Made by a program: the position numbers and the translations under genes
Notes under the pieces: generated by a model
The model's input: the letters and a program-made list of their open reading frames with translations, nothing else
What the model was told of the DNA's origin: nothing
The model's database searches: none
Part shown: positions 27,653 to 35,406 of the stretch, one piece after another
How the letters are laid out: each line of letters starts with the position of its first letter
Numbering within the stretch: position 1 is the stretch's first letter
Source: Novosphingobium pentaromativorans US6-1
Lineage (GTDB): Bacteria > Pseudomonadota > Alphaproteobacteria > Sphingomonadales > Sphingomonadaceae
Length of the DNA: 64,000 nucleotides
Assembly (NCBI RefSeq): GCF_000767465.1
Contig: NZ_CP009291.1
Coordinates: 2,956,501-3,020,500 of the forward strand
Direction of reading: 5' to 3'

Positions 27653-28227
27653 GCCGCGTAGTCCGCGAGGGCCAGCTTTTCCATGCCGGGCAGGGAGAAT
27701 GTCTGGTGCGAGGCAATCAGGGCGATCCCGCCTGCCGCACAGTGTTCCGCTGTCAGTTGCTCGGTCAGTTCCACGGCATGTCCGTCGAGTCCGTTGAGCG
27801 GCTCATCGAGGAGCCAGATCGGCGCCTTCTGCCCGATCAGGCGCGAGAGCGCGGCGCGCTTCTTCTGGCCGGTGGAAAGGTAGCGCACCGGCACGTCCAG
27901 CAGGCCGGCAAGGCCAAGGCGCGCCAGTCCGTTGTCCGCTGCGTCGTCGATCCCCTGCCAGAAGTCCAGCGCCTTGCCGAGCGGGAGGTGCGGGTCGAGG
28001 GCGGGGCGTTCGTCGACGAGGCCGATGGTGCCTTGCGATTCGATCGAACCGGCATAGGCGGGCGCAAGACCGGCGACGATGCGCAGCAGGCTCGATTTGC
28101 CGATGCCGTTGCTGCCTGCAACCTGCAGCGCCTGTCCGGCGTTGAGGGTCAGGGAAAGATTACGAAACAACAGCCTGTCCCCACGTCGACACGCGAGATC
28201 CCGGACGACGATAAAGGCCTCTTGCAT
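27649..28227 (-). CDS. ccmA: Heme exporter ATP-binding subunit CcmA
   Basis: A 192-residue ABC ATPase. Walker [10 protein letters not shown] (about 38-46), signature-like [14 protein letters not shown] (about 116-129) and Walker [13 protein letters not shown] (about 135-146) are intact. It pairs with CcmB in the cytochrome c maturation pathway. The length fits CcmA (about 190-210). It starts at ATG 28227 and diverges from the pterin dehydratase gene 47 bp away. The two ccm genes overlap by 4 bp, so they are co-translated. Confidence 0.92.
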   Translation of the reverse strand: MQEAFIVVRDLACRRGDRLLFRNLSLTLNAGQALQVAGSNGIGKSSLLRIVAGLAPAYAGSIESQGTIGLVDERPALDPHLPLGKALDFWQGIDDAADNGLARLGLAGLLDVPVRYLSTGQKKRAALSRLIGQKAPIWLLDEPLNGLDGHAVELTEQLTAEHCAAGGIALIASHQTFSLPGMEKLALADYAA

Positions 28228-28274
28228 GGAGGCAGTCGATAGTGGAAAGGCGGCGAACTGCCAAGGAGACCATA

Positions 28275-28574
28275 ATGGCGATCGAGCGACTATCTGGTGC
28301 GAAGTTGGACGAGGTGCTGGCAGGGCTGCCGGGGTGGTCGCTTCGCGAGGATGGCCTTGCCATTACCCGCGAGCTCAAGTTCGCGGATTTCAACGAGGCT
28401 TTCGGGTTCATGACCCGGGTCGCGATCCAGGCCGACAAGGTCGATCACCACCCCGAATGGTTCAACGTCTACAATCGCGTCGTGATCACGCTCACGACTC
28501 ACGATGCCGACGGCCTCAGTCAGCGCGACGTGGACCTGGCGTCGTTCATCGACGGCCTCGCTCCGGCTACCTGA
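28275..28574 (+). CDS. phhB: 4a-hydroxytetrahydrobiopterin dehydratase
   Basis: A 99-residue pterin-4a-carbinolamine dehydratase. The active-site motif [13 protein letters not shown] (about 57-69) with paired His and the following [14 protein letters not shown] block are complete. The enzyme dehydrates 4a-hydroxy-tetrahydropterin during recycling of the phenylalanine hydroxylase cofactor; some homologues serve molybdopterin or act as coactivators. The ATG at 28275 has a strong AAGGAG. No phenylalanine hydroxylase gene is next to it. Confidence 0.93.
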   Translation: MAIERLSGAKLDEVLAGLPGWSLREDGLAITRELKFADFNEAFGFMTRVAIQADKVDHHPEWFNVYNRVVITLTTHDADGLSQRDVDLASFIDGLAPAT

Positions 28575-28592
28575 TCCATTCGGTCTCGCTCC

Positions 28593-29699
28593 ATGGATGA
28601 GCGTTTCCTCAATCGGCCGCTTTCGGTCGTCCTCGATTTCGTGCGCTTCGGCGCAGCACTGCTCGTCGCCCTGGGCCACGCGGTGCAACTGGGCCTGTAT
28701 GCCGGCGACTTTCCTTTCGGCGTGCGCATGCAGCACTATTGCGTCATCGTCTTCTTCGTCCTCTCGGGGCTGGTGATCAGCAGTTCGGTGCTCGGCGGGC
28801 GGTCCGACCTGCGCCGCTTTGCGATCTCGCGAATTTCGCGGATCCTGCCCGTGGCGGTCCCGGCGCTACTGTTCGGCCTTCTGGCCGCCTATGTGCTGGC
28901 GGGGCCTGCGCATGTGCCCATAGACAACAGTCCGAACGAGGCGGCCGAGGTCGCCGAGCGCTTCATTCCGCCGCTTGCTTTCGTCAGCGCCTGGCCGGGC
29001 ATGCCTGCGCCGGTCTGGAATCCCCCTTATTGGTCGCTGTGCTACGAAGTCTGGTACTACGCGATCTTCGCGCTGGCCTTCTTTCTGCGCGGCTGGGGGC
29101 GCTATGTGGCGACCGGATTTGCCTGCCTGCTGGCGGGGCCTTCGATTCTGCTGCTCATGCCGGTCTGGCTGGTCGGCGTCGCGCTGACACATTTCGGCCT
29201 CGTGCGGCGCGTGCCGCTGGCGCTCGCGCCGATCCTGCTCGTCCTTTGCCCGTTTCTGGCGCTGCAGCTGTTCGAGATCGACCGCGAGGTGTTGATTCCG
29301 TTCCTCAAGTCCTGGTGGCCATTTGCCATTCAGTGGTCCGTCTGGGCGGTTGCCGATCTTGCGATGGCGCTGATCATGGTGCTGGCGATCCTGGCCGCGC
29401 GGCCGATGGTCACCGCGCTGGAGCCGCAGGTCATGCGCCTTGCCGGGCTGGCGCAGGGCCTCGCCGGTTTCTCCTTCACGCTCTACCTGTTCCACTGGCC
29501 GCTTATCCAGTTCCTCCTTTCGCACGGCTTCGGGAGGACCGAAAGCGTTCCGGAGTTCACTGCGCTGCTGGCGCTGGTCGTGGGCGCCTGCGCGGCGATT
29601 TCGATCCTTACCGAGCGTCAGTCACCCCGGCTGCGCCGCTGGATAGAGGCGAAATTTCCTGCGCGTGCCAGCTTGCCGGTCGCGATCCTTCCGGCCTGA
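28593..29699 (+). CDS. Acyltransferase 3 family membrane protein
   Basis: A 368-residue polytopic protein with roughly ten hydrophobic segments. The N-terminal block RFGAALLVALGHAVQLG holds the expected catalytic-like His after a conserved RF. Later blocks are VLSGLVISSS, WSLCYEVWYY and, near the end, FTLYLFHWPLIQFLL. The family moves O-acyl groups across the membrane to decorate surface polysaccharides or lipids; the acceptor is unknown. It follows phhB by 18 bp and may share its transcript. It ends next to the stop of the convergent glycosylase gene. Confidence 0.88.
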   Translation: MDERFLNRPLSVVLDFVRFGAALLVALGHAVQLGLYAGDFPFGVRMQHYCVIVFFVLSGLVISSSVLGGRSDLRRFAISRISRILPVAVPALLFGLLAAYVLAGPAHVPIDNSPNEAAEVAERFIPPLAFVSAWPGMPAPVWNPPYWSLCYEVWYYAIFALAFFLRGWGRYVATGFACLLAGPSILLLMPVWLVGVALTHFGLVRRVPLALAPILLVLCPFLALQLFEIDREVLIPFLKSWWPFAIQWSVWAVADLAMALIMVLAILAARPMVTALEPQVMRLAGLAQGLAGFSFTLYLFHWPLIQFLLSHGFGRTESVPEFTALLALVVGACAAISILTERQSPRLRRWIEAKFPARASLPVAILPA

Positions 29700-30317
29700 T
29701 CAGAGGGCGGCGTTGTTGTAGCAGTGCCAGGTGAAGATGGCAGCGCTGCCGCGGTGCGGGCGCCAGCCCTCCGCCAGCTCGCGCGTTTCCTTCTCGCTCG
29801 GGCGTGCATCGAGACCGAGGATCCGGTGCAGCCCGGCCTGAACGGCGAGGTCACCGGCCGGCCAGATGTCGGGGCGGCCCTCCGCGAAGAGAAGGTAGAT
29901 CTCGGCAGACCAGCGGCCGATGCCCTTGATCCGCACGAGGTCGGCAATCGCTGCCTCGTCGTCTTCGGGCAGGTTCTCCAGGTCCAGTGCGCCGGCCACG
30001 ACCAGCTCGCAAAGCGATCGCGCATAGCCCTGCTTCTGGCGCGAGAGGCCGCAGCCGCGCAGGGCATCGAAGTCGGCCGCCAGCAGTGCATCGGGGGACA
30101 GGCCTTCGCCCAGTAGCGCCTCGAGCCGGGACCAGACAGAGGCCGCAGCGGCCACGCTGACCTGCTGGCCGACGATCGTGCGCAGCAGCGTTGCATAGCC
30201 GCGCTGGCGAATCCGGGGTTCGGGATAGCCCGCCAGGTCCAGCGCCCGCGCGATCCCGGGCTCCCGCGCCGCGAGTGCGTCCAGACCAAGTTTAATGGCG
30301 TTGGCATTCAAGCCCAT
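29700..30317 (-). CDS. AlkA-type DNA-3-methyladenine glycosylase
   Basis: A 205-residue HhH-GPD protein. The helix-hairpin-helix VRIKGIGRWSAEIYLLF and the catalytic Asp in WPAGDLAVQAGL are clear. The TIVGQQVSVAAA block is typical of AlkA/MAG members. It removes alkylated purines by base excision. It lacks the N-terminal AlkA domain of the Escherichia coli enzyme, as in short bacterial forms. I start at ATG 30317; the frame continues to a TTG at 30335. It diverges from the ferredoxin gene. Confidence 0.9.
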   Translation of the reverse strand: MGLNANAIKLGLDALAAREPGIARALDLAGYPEPRIRQRGYATLLRTIVGQQVSVAAAASVWSRLEALLGEGLSPDALLAADFDALRGCGLSRQKQGYARSLCELVVAGALDLENLPEDDEAAIADLVRIKGIGRWSAEIYLLFAEGRPDIWPAGDLAVQAGLHRILGLDARPSEKETRELAEGWRPHRGSAAIFTWHCYNNAAL

Positions 30318-30421
30318 GCTTCGATTGCCTTGCAAATGCTCTGCGCCGCGATTAGCAGCCTAGGCCAAGTGCCGATACAGGCCAATTACGATATATCGAG
30401 TTTTAAAGGGGATCCCAGAGA

Positions 30422-30739
30422 ATGCCGCAGATTACTGTCGTCAACCAGTCAGGTGAAGAATCCAGCGTCGAGGCCAGCGAAGGCCGCACTCTGATGGAAG
30501 TCATCCGCGACAACGGATTCGACGAGCTTCTGGCGCTTTGCGGCGGCTGCTGTTCCTGCGCGACCTGCCACGTCCACATCGATCCGGCCTTCGTGGACAA
30601 GCTGCCGGAGATGAGCGAGGACGAGAACGATCTGCTCGACAGCTCGGAGCACCGCAACGAGTACTCGCGTCTTTCGTGCCAGATCCCGGTCACCGGCGCC
30701 CTCGAAGGCTGCAAGGTGACGATCGCGCAGGAAGACTGA
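30422..30739 (+). CDS. Adrenodoxin-type [2Fe-2S] ferredoxin
   Basis: A 105-residue ferredoxin with cluster ligands Cys40, Cys46 and Cys49 (pattern C-x5-C-x2-C) and Cys86 in RLSCQI. The EDENDLLD acidic helix matches the partner-binding region of adrenodoxin-type proteins. Unusually, two more cysteines, Cys43 and Cys44, sit inside the ligand loop (CGGCCSC). Such ferredoxins feed electrons to cytochromes P450, oxygenases or Fe-S assembly. No P450 or reductase gene lies beside it. GGGGATCCCAGAG precedes the ATG. Confidence 0.93.
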   Translation: MPQITVVNQSGEESSVEASEGRTLMEVIRDNGFDELLALCGGCCSCATCHVHIDPAFVDKLPEMSEDENDLLDSSEHRNEYSRLSCQIPVTGALEGCKVTIAQED

Positions 30740-30776
30740 GCTTCCTCGCGCGCTGGAAGTTTGAATTGAAGGGGGT

Positions 30777-30799
30777 AAGGCGCAATTCGTTTGCGCCTT
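30777..30799. other. Stem-loop between ferredoxin and cysK
   Basis: AAGGCGCA (30777-30784) pairs with TGCGCCTT (30792-30799) around a seven-base loop. It is not followed by a T-run. It may be a weak terminator for the ferredoxin gene or part of the cysK leader, 27 bp before its ATG. Confidence 0.4.
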
Positions 30800-30825
30800 G
30801 CGCTCCGACTTCCTAATTCCCCGTC

Positions 30826-31836
30826 ATGACCGCACCGCAAGCCAAACGCGCCACGCTCGATCTTATCGGCAACACGCCGCTCGTCCTGCTCAAGGGACCT
30901 AGCGAGGCTGCCGGTTGCGAGATTTGGGGCAAGTGCGAATTCGCCAACCCGGGCGCCTCGGTGAAGGACCGCGCCGCGCTGTGGATCGTGCGCGATGCCG
31001 AAGCGCGCGGAACCCTGCAGCCGGGCGGCACGATCGTCGAGGGTACGGCGGGCAATACCGGTATCGGTCTTGCACTCGTCGCCAATGCGCTGGGCTACAA
31101 GACCGTCATCGTCATGCCCGAGACGCAGTCGCGCGAGAAGATGGACACGCTGCGCGCGCTCGGCGCGGAGCTTGTCCTGGTACCTGCCGCGCCGTTCTCG
31201 AACCCCGGGCACTTCGTGCACACCTCGCGCCGCCTCGCCGAGGAAACCGAAAACGCGGTCTGGGCCAACCAGTTCGACAATATCGCCAATCGCAAGGCGC
31301 ATATCGAATCGACCGCGCCCGAACTGTGGGAGCAGATGGGCGGCCGGATCGACGGCTTCACCTGCGCGGCCGGCACCGGGGGCACGATCGCGGGCACCGG
31401 GCTTGGCCTCAAGGCGCTCGACGAGAAGGTGACGGTTGCACTGACCGACCCCCACGGCGCGGCGCTCTACAATTATTACGCCTGCGGTGAACTGAAGGCG
31501 GAAGGCTCCTCGGTTGCCGAAGGCATCGGGCAGGGCCGCATCACCGCCAATCTCGAAGGCGCTCCGATCGACACCCAGTTCCGCATTTCCGATGAGGAGG
31601 GGCTGGAATGGGTAACGCGCCTGCTCGCCGAAGAGGGGCTGTGCCTTGGCCTGTCCTCCGGCATCAACGTGGCGGGGGCGGTTGCGCTGGGCAAGCAGCT
31701 GGTAGCGCAGGGCAGGTCCGATGCGCGCGTCGCGACGATCCTGTGCGACACGGGCTTCCGTTATCTGTCCACGCTTTACAACCCGGAATGGCTGGAAGCG
31801 AAGGGCTTGCCGGTCTTCCCTTGGTTGGCAAGGTAA
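30826..31836 (+). CDS. cysK: Cysteine synthase (O-acetylserine sulfhydrylase)
   Basis: A 336-residue PLP-dependent enzyme making cysteine from O-acetylserine and sulfide. The PLP-binding Lys47 lies in NPGASVKDRAA. The asparagine loop EGTAGNTGIGLA and the phosphate-binding loop GTGGTIAGTG are intact. The sequence GYKTVIVMPETQSREK is typical of CysK/CysM. It is slightly longer than many CysK proteins (about 310). It could also be a cystathionine beta-synthase-like member, but no CBS domain is present. No CysE gene lies near it. Confidence 0.9.
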   Translation: MTAPQAKRATLDLIGNTPLVLLKGPSEAAGCEIWGKCEFANPGASVKDRAALWIVRDAEARGTLQPGGTIVEGTAGNTGIGLALVANALGYKTVIVMPETQSREKMDTLRALGAELVLVPAAPFSNPGHFVHTSRRLAEETENAVWANQFDNIANRKAHIESTAPELWEQMGGRIDGFTCAAGTGGTIAGTGLGLKALDEKVTVALTDPHGAALYNYYACGELKAEGSSVAEGIGQGRITANLEGAPIDTQFRISDEEGLEWVTRLLAEEGLCLGLSSGINVAGAVALGKQLVAQGRSDARVATILCDTGFRYLSTLYNPEWLEAKGLPVFPWLAR

Positions 31837-31852
31837 GTTAGAACTCCTGCCG

Positions 31853-32239
31853 ATGGCAGGGCACTATCCGCCTCCTATGGTCGAACCGATCACGACCCCG
31901 CAGCACTATGTGCCGCCTTCCGCGCGCGACTTGCGCTCACAGGCGGTGCATCGCCTGCAGGTGGGCGCTTTCGGGCTGTGCGCAATGCTGCTGCTGGTCG
32001 GGCTTGCCAACATCATCACCGACCGGGTCGACCGCAATACCGACGTCGAGGATCCGATCCACGAAGTGGTCGCGGTCGATGCCAAGCCCAAGAAGGCCGC
32101 GTCCGATCCGCTGGCCGACATCGGTGTGGTTCCGGCCTCCGATCCGACGCCCACGCCTACGCCCACCCCGACTGTGACGGCAGGGCCGCGGCCCGCTCCG
32201 ATGCAGAGCGGAGAGCCTGCACCTCTCCTTGATCAATAG
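31853..32239 (+). CDS. Small single-pass membrane protein of unknown function
   Basis: A 128-residue protein with a cytoplasmic N-terminal part, one transmembrane helix (about 38-57, VGAFGLCAMLLLVGLANII), and a periplasmic tail with a Thr-Pro repeat (TPTPTPTPT). I do not recognise it. Starts at ATG 31853 or 31877 are both possible and neither has a clear ribosome binding site; the second would remove 8 residues. Its end overlaps the next gene, suggesting joint function. Confidence 0.55.
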   Translation: MAGHYPPPMVEPITTPQHYVPPSARDLRSQAVHRLQVGAFGLCAMLLLVGLANIITDRVDRNTDVEDPIHEVVAVDAKPKKAASDPLADIGVVPASDPTPTPTPTPTVTAGPRPAPMQSGEPAPLLDQ

Positions 32240-33014
32240 TCGCACGGCGCTGATGGCGCTGCTCGCGCCTTGTCTTGCCTTGGCGGGATGCAATCTGCTG
32301 GGCGGTTCGGATGCGGCGGGGAAAAGTGGGGAGGCGCAAGCGCCTGTGCCACTGGGGGTCTATTCGAGCCTTCCGTTGCTTTGGGGTGAGAGCGATGACA
32401 TTCGCGGTTTCCTCTCGAGCGACAAGGATCAGGGCTGGGCGCATGCCTTCATTCAGGCGCGGGCCGGGCTTGTGCCGTTGGACCATCTGGCAGACGCTTC
32501 GGGAGCATTGCCTCTGGCGAAGGATCACGTCCTGTTGCTGGCTCAGCCCCGGCCTCTGACGCCGCAGGAAAATGTCGCGCTCGACGATTGGGTCAATGCC
32601 GGGGGCAGGGTGCTGCTCTTTGCCGATCCCATGCTCACGGCTCATTCGATATTCGCGCTGGGCGATGCGCGGCGCCCGCAGGATATCGCGATGCTCTCGC
32701 CGATCCTGGGGCGATGGGGCCTTCAGCTCGAGTTCGACGAATCGCAGCAACCCGGTGAGCGTCTTGTCGAGCTCGAGGACGGTGCGGTCCCGGTGAACCT
32801 GCCCGGGCGCTTCCGGCTCAGGCAGGAAGATGGATCCTGCAGGCTGGAAGCGGCGGGTTTCCTGGCCGATTGCCGGGTGGGGAAAGGGCGGGTCGTCGCG
32901 CTGGCGGATGCCGCCCTGTTTGAGGATTCGCGCGATCTGCGCGACGCGGAAAGCCGCGGCAAGCTGCTGGACGCGCTGTTGGCCCGGGTTTGGGTGGGGA
33001 TCGGACGGGAATAA
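32229..33014 (+). CDS. Lipoprotein with DUF4350/GldG-like domain
   Basis: A 261-residue protein with a lipoprotein signal peptide and lipobox LALAGC. The mature part contains LPLLWGESDDIRGFL, HVLLLAQPRPLTPQENVALDDWVNAGGRVLLFADP and a closing CRVGKGRVVALADAALFED. These are typical of class I glutamine-amidotransferase-like, GldG/DUF4350 proteins that often have no known activity. The proposed start is TTG 32229, overlapping the previous gene; ATG 32253 is an alternative that leaves a very short signal. It is the last gene before the dcw cluster. Confidence 0.6.
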   Translation: MINSRTALMALLAPCLALAGCNLLGGSDAAGKSGEAQAPVPLGVYSSLPLLWGESDDIRGFLSSDKDQGWAHAFIQARAGLVPLDHLADASGALPLAKDHVLLLAQPRPLTPQENVALDDWVNAGGRVLLFADPMLTAHSIFALGDARRPQDIAMLSPILGRWGLQLEFDESQQPGERLVELEDGAVPVNLPGRFRLRQEDGSCRLEAAGFLADCRVGKGRVVALADAALFEDSRDLRDAESRGKLLDALLARVWVGIGRE

Positions 33015-33344
33015 TCGGTGTGAACCGGGGATGGCGCGGGTGAGCCTGCTGATATCCAGAAATATACATTAAAAGCAGTATTTTAGATGGTTTAAAATTC
33101 ATCGTCGCGGAGTGATTGTCCCGTGAGAGCGGCGCATTTCGTCGCAAATTCGGCGGAAAAAACCGGGCGATCCCCGTTTTTCCCTTTCGTCCCCAAATTT
33201 CCCGCGATACAAAGACAACCAATCGGAATGGTTGAGTCTCGCCGTGTTCATGCGTGAGCACGGAACCCGATGGCGTGAGCGCGCGGTCGGGGTGGGGCCA
33301 GTCATTGTTCCGAGACTTGGACCCTCAGGGGGAAATGGGGCGGC
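33015..33344 (+). promoter_or_regulatory. 330-bp upstream region of the dcw cluster
   Basis: No gene is seen here. It holds an AT-rich stretch at 33057-33105, a terminator-like hairpin at 33156-33182, an inverted repeat AACCA/TGGTT (33217-33221 and 33229-33233), and two copies of GCGTGAGC (33252-33259 and 33273-33280) 21 bp apart. GTGGGG occurs at 33292-33297 and TGGGG at 33336-33340. The TGGG triplet array of the classical MraZ box is not present in standard spacing. The main dcw promoter most likely lies in this region. Confidence 0.5.
33156..33182 (+). terminator. Possible intrinsic terminator before the dcw cluster
   Basis: An A-run, CCGGG, CGAT loop, CCCCG and a T-run form an A/T-flanked hairpin with one mismatch. 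It could end transcription from the lipoprotein gene 142 bp upstream and is roughly symmetrical, so it might act in both directions. Confidence 0.45.
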
Positions 33345-33842
33345 ATGGCTGGGCAGCCATACATCTACAACGGACAGGGCTTTTCGCTTCAACGCGACAA
33401 GAACCGTTTCGTGCTGCCCAACGTCTTTCGCGGCACCGTGCGCGAATCCAGCGGCAAGGACCTGGTCTGCCTGATGCCGCACGATCGCTGGCCCTGCCTC
33501 ATGGGCTTTGGCCTTTCGCGCATCGCCGACTTCGAGCAGGAGCTCAAGGAAATGCAGGACGTCGCCCTGCGCGCGGGCAGGGAATTCGACGCCGAGAAGC
33601 GCGCCAGCGACATCTATTCCTCCTACGAGGTCCCCTTCGACGGCAGCGGCCGCTTCGTTCTGCCCGACGATCTCGTCGCGCTCGCCGAAATCTCCGACCA
33701 GCTCTACTTCCGCGGCAACGGCAAGTTCTTCACCGTATGGGCGCCCGAGCAGCTCTACGCGATGGAAGACGACTGGAAGGCGGCGAAGACCGCCTGCCGC
33801 AGCCTGGCGGAGAAGGAACTGGCAAAGGCGCGCAAGAAATGA
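33345..33842 (+). CDS. mraZ: Transcriptional regulator MraZ
   Basis: A 165-residue protein with two SpoVT-AbrB-like MraZ repeats: about 10-60 with [15 protein letters not shown], and about 95-145 with [15 protein letters not shown]. MraZ is a DNA-binding ring protein that controls the first promoter of the dcw cluster, including its own gene. It is first in the cluster as usual. ATG 33345 follows a GGGGGAAATGGGGCGGC stretch. Its stop overlaps the rsmH start (ATGA). Confidence 0.95.
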   Translation: MAGQPYIYNGQGFSLQRDKNRFVLPNVFRGTVRESSGKDLVCLMPHDRWPCLMGFGLSRIADFEQELKEMQDVALRAGREFDAEKRASDIYSSYEVPFDGSGRFVLPDDLVALAEISDQLYFRGNGKFFTVWAPEQLYAMEDDWKAAKTACRSLAEKELAKARKK

Positions 33843-34858
33843 CGCGGCCGCAAGACCATACGCCCGAGCACTCCGAGGAGCACGTTCCCCATGTCCCGGT
33901 GCTTCTCGACGAAGTCGTCGCCGCCCTGAACCCCCAGGGCGGCGACGTCATCGTGGATGCCACGTTCGGAGCGGGCGGCTACACCCGGCGCCTGCTTGAT
34001 GCCGGGGCGACGGTCCATGCTTTCGATCGCGATCCCGATGCCATTGCCGCGGTCGAACGCAACCGTGGAAAATGGCCCGAGCTGGACAGCGATCCGCCGC
34101 GGCTCGTCTTGCACCCCAGGCGCTTCTCGGAAATGGTCGAGGGCCTGGGAGAATCCGGCGTTTCCGGGGTGGATGGCGTCGTCATGGATATCGGTGTTTC
34201 CTCGATGCAGCTCGATCAGGCGGAGCGCGGCTTCGCCTTCGGTTCCGATGGCCCGCTCGACATGCGCATGTCGCAGCAGGGGCTTTCGGCTGCGGACTTC
34301 GTGAACGAGGCGGACGAGGCCGAGATCGCCGACGTGCTCTACCTCTACGGGGAAGAGCGTCAGTCGCGCCGGATCGCCCGCGCCATCGTCGCTGCACGGC
34401 CGCTGGCCACCACCGGGGAACTGGCCCGGGTGGTGCGCAAGGCCCTTGGCTACAATCCGAAGTACAAGGGCGCAAACGCCCCCAAGGATCCGGCAACGCG
34501 GACCTTCCAGGCCATACGAATCCATGTGAACGGAGAGCTCGACGAGCTCGATGCAGGCCTTTCGGGCGCAGAAAACCTGCTCAATCCGGGCGGCCGCCTT
34601 GCGGTCGTCACCTTCCACAGCCTCGAGGATCGCAAGGTAAAGCGCTTCCTGCGCGATGCCAGCGGCGGCGGGGCTTCCACTTCCCGCCACCTGCCGCAGG
34701 TCGGTAGCGGTTCGGTGGCCACTTTCACCAAGCTGTCGAAGGCAATCCGGCCTGGCGAGGCCGAACTCGACGCCAACCCCAGATCCCGATCCGCCACCCT
34801 GCGCAGCGCCGTGCGCACCGATGCCCCCGCCAGAGATACCCACAGGAGCGCAGCATGA
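33839..34858 (+). CDS. rsmH: 16S rRNA (cytosine-1402-N4)-methyltransferase
   Basis: A 339-residue SAM-dependent enzyme. Family motifs are [10 protein letters not shown] (about 17-26), [14 protein letters not shown] (about 40-53), [11 protein letters not shown] and [11 protein letters not shown] near the substrate site, and the end motif [16 protein letters not shown]. It methylates C1402 in the ribosomal P site. It starts inside the mraZ stop and overlaps ftsL at its end, as is common in this cluster. Confidence 0.95.
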   Translation: MTRPQDHTPEHSEEHVPHVPVLLDEVVAALNPQGGDVIVDATFGAGGYTRRLLDAGATVHAFDRDPDAIAAVERNRGKWPELDSDPPRLVLHPRRFSEMVEGLGESGVSGVDGVVMDIGVSSMQLDQAERGFAFGSDGPLDMRMSQQGLSAADFVNEADEAEIADVLYLYGEERQSRRIARAIVAARPLATTGELARVVRKALGYNPKYKGANAPKDPATRTFQAIRIHVNGELDELDAGLSGAENLLNPGGRLAVVTFHSLEDRKVKRFLRDASGGGASTSRHLPQVGSGSVATFTKLSKAIRPGEAELDANPRSRSATLRSAVRTDAPARDTHRSAA

Positions 34859-35406
34859 ACCTCACCCGCGATCGCGTACATTCGATCGGCTGGATCTCGG
34901 TGCTGCTGGTCTGCGGCGCGATGACGATCGGCCTGACCCTGCGGGTGAATGCGGTGAAGAGCCAGGTGCACGATGCAGAGAAGAGCATCGTCTACGTGCA
35001 GCGCGACATCGACTTCCTGGAGACGGAGTTCCAGACGCGCTCGAACCAGCAGGCGCTCAAGCAGCTCAACGATCTCGAGTTCGGCTACAAGGCGCCGGGC
35101 GCAGGGCAGTACATCGAGGGCGAGCGCCAGCTTGCCGCGCTGGGCAAGGCGGCGGCGCCGGGCGCGCCCGAACCGATCCGCTATGCCAATGCCGAAGCGC
35201 CTGCCGACAAGGATTCCGAAAGCTCGTTGCTGGCGATGGTTTCGCCGGTCAGCGGCGCCACTGCGGCAGTGCCGGAAAAGGCTGAAAAGTCTCAGGAAAC
35301 GGCAACCAAGGATCTCGATCCCGAACTCAAGGCGCTCAAGCATGACGCTGCCAGCCTGAGCAAGCGCCTGGCCCGCATCGAACTGGCGGAGGCTGCCCAG
35401 CAGTGA
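34855..35406 (+). CDS. ftsL: Cell division protein FtsL
   Basis: A 183-residue bitopic protein: a short cytoplasmic N-terminus, one transmembrane helix (about 11-31) and a coiled-coil periplasmic segment (about 33-75, [20 protein letters not shown] onward). FtsL forms a complex with FtsB and FtsQ that activates FtsWI. Position between rsmH and ftsI supports the call, since sequence conservation is low. It has a longer, Ala/Glu-rich tail (about 95-183) than FtsL of enterobacteria. Confidence 0.88.
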   Translation: MNLTRDRVHSIGWISVLLVCGAMTIGLTLRVNAVKSQVHDAEKSIVYVQRDIDFLETEFQTRSNQQALKQLNDLEFGYKAPGAGQYIEGERQLAALGKAAAPGAPEPIRYANAEAPADKDSESSLLAMVSPVSGATAAVPEKAEKSQETATKDLDPELKALKHDAASLSKRLARIELAEAAQQ

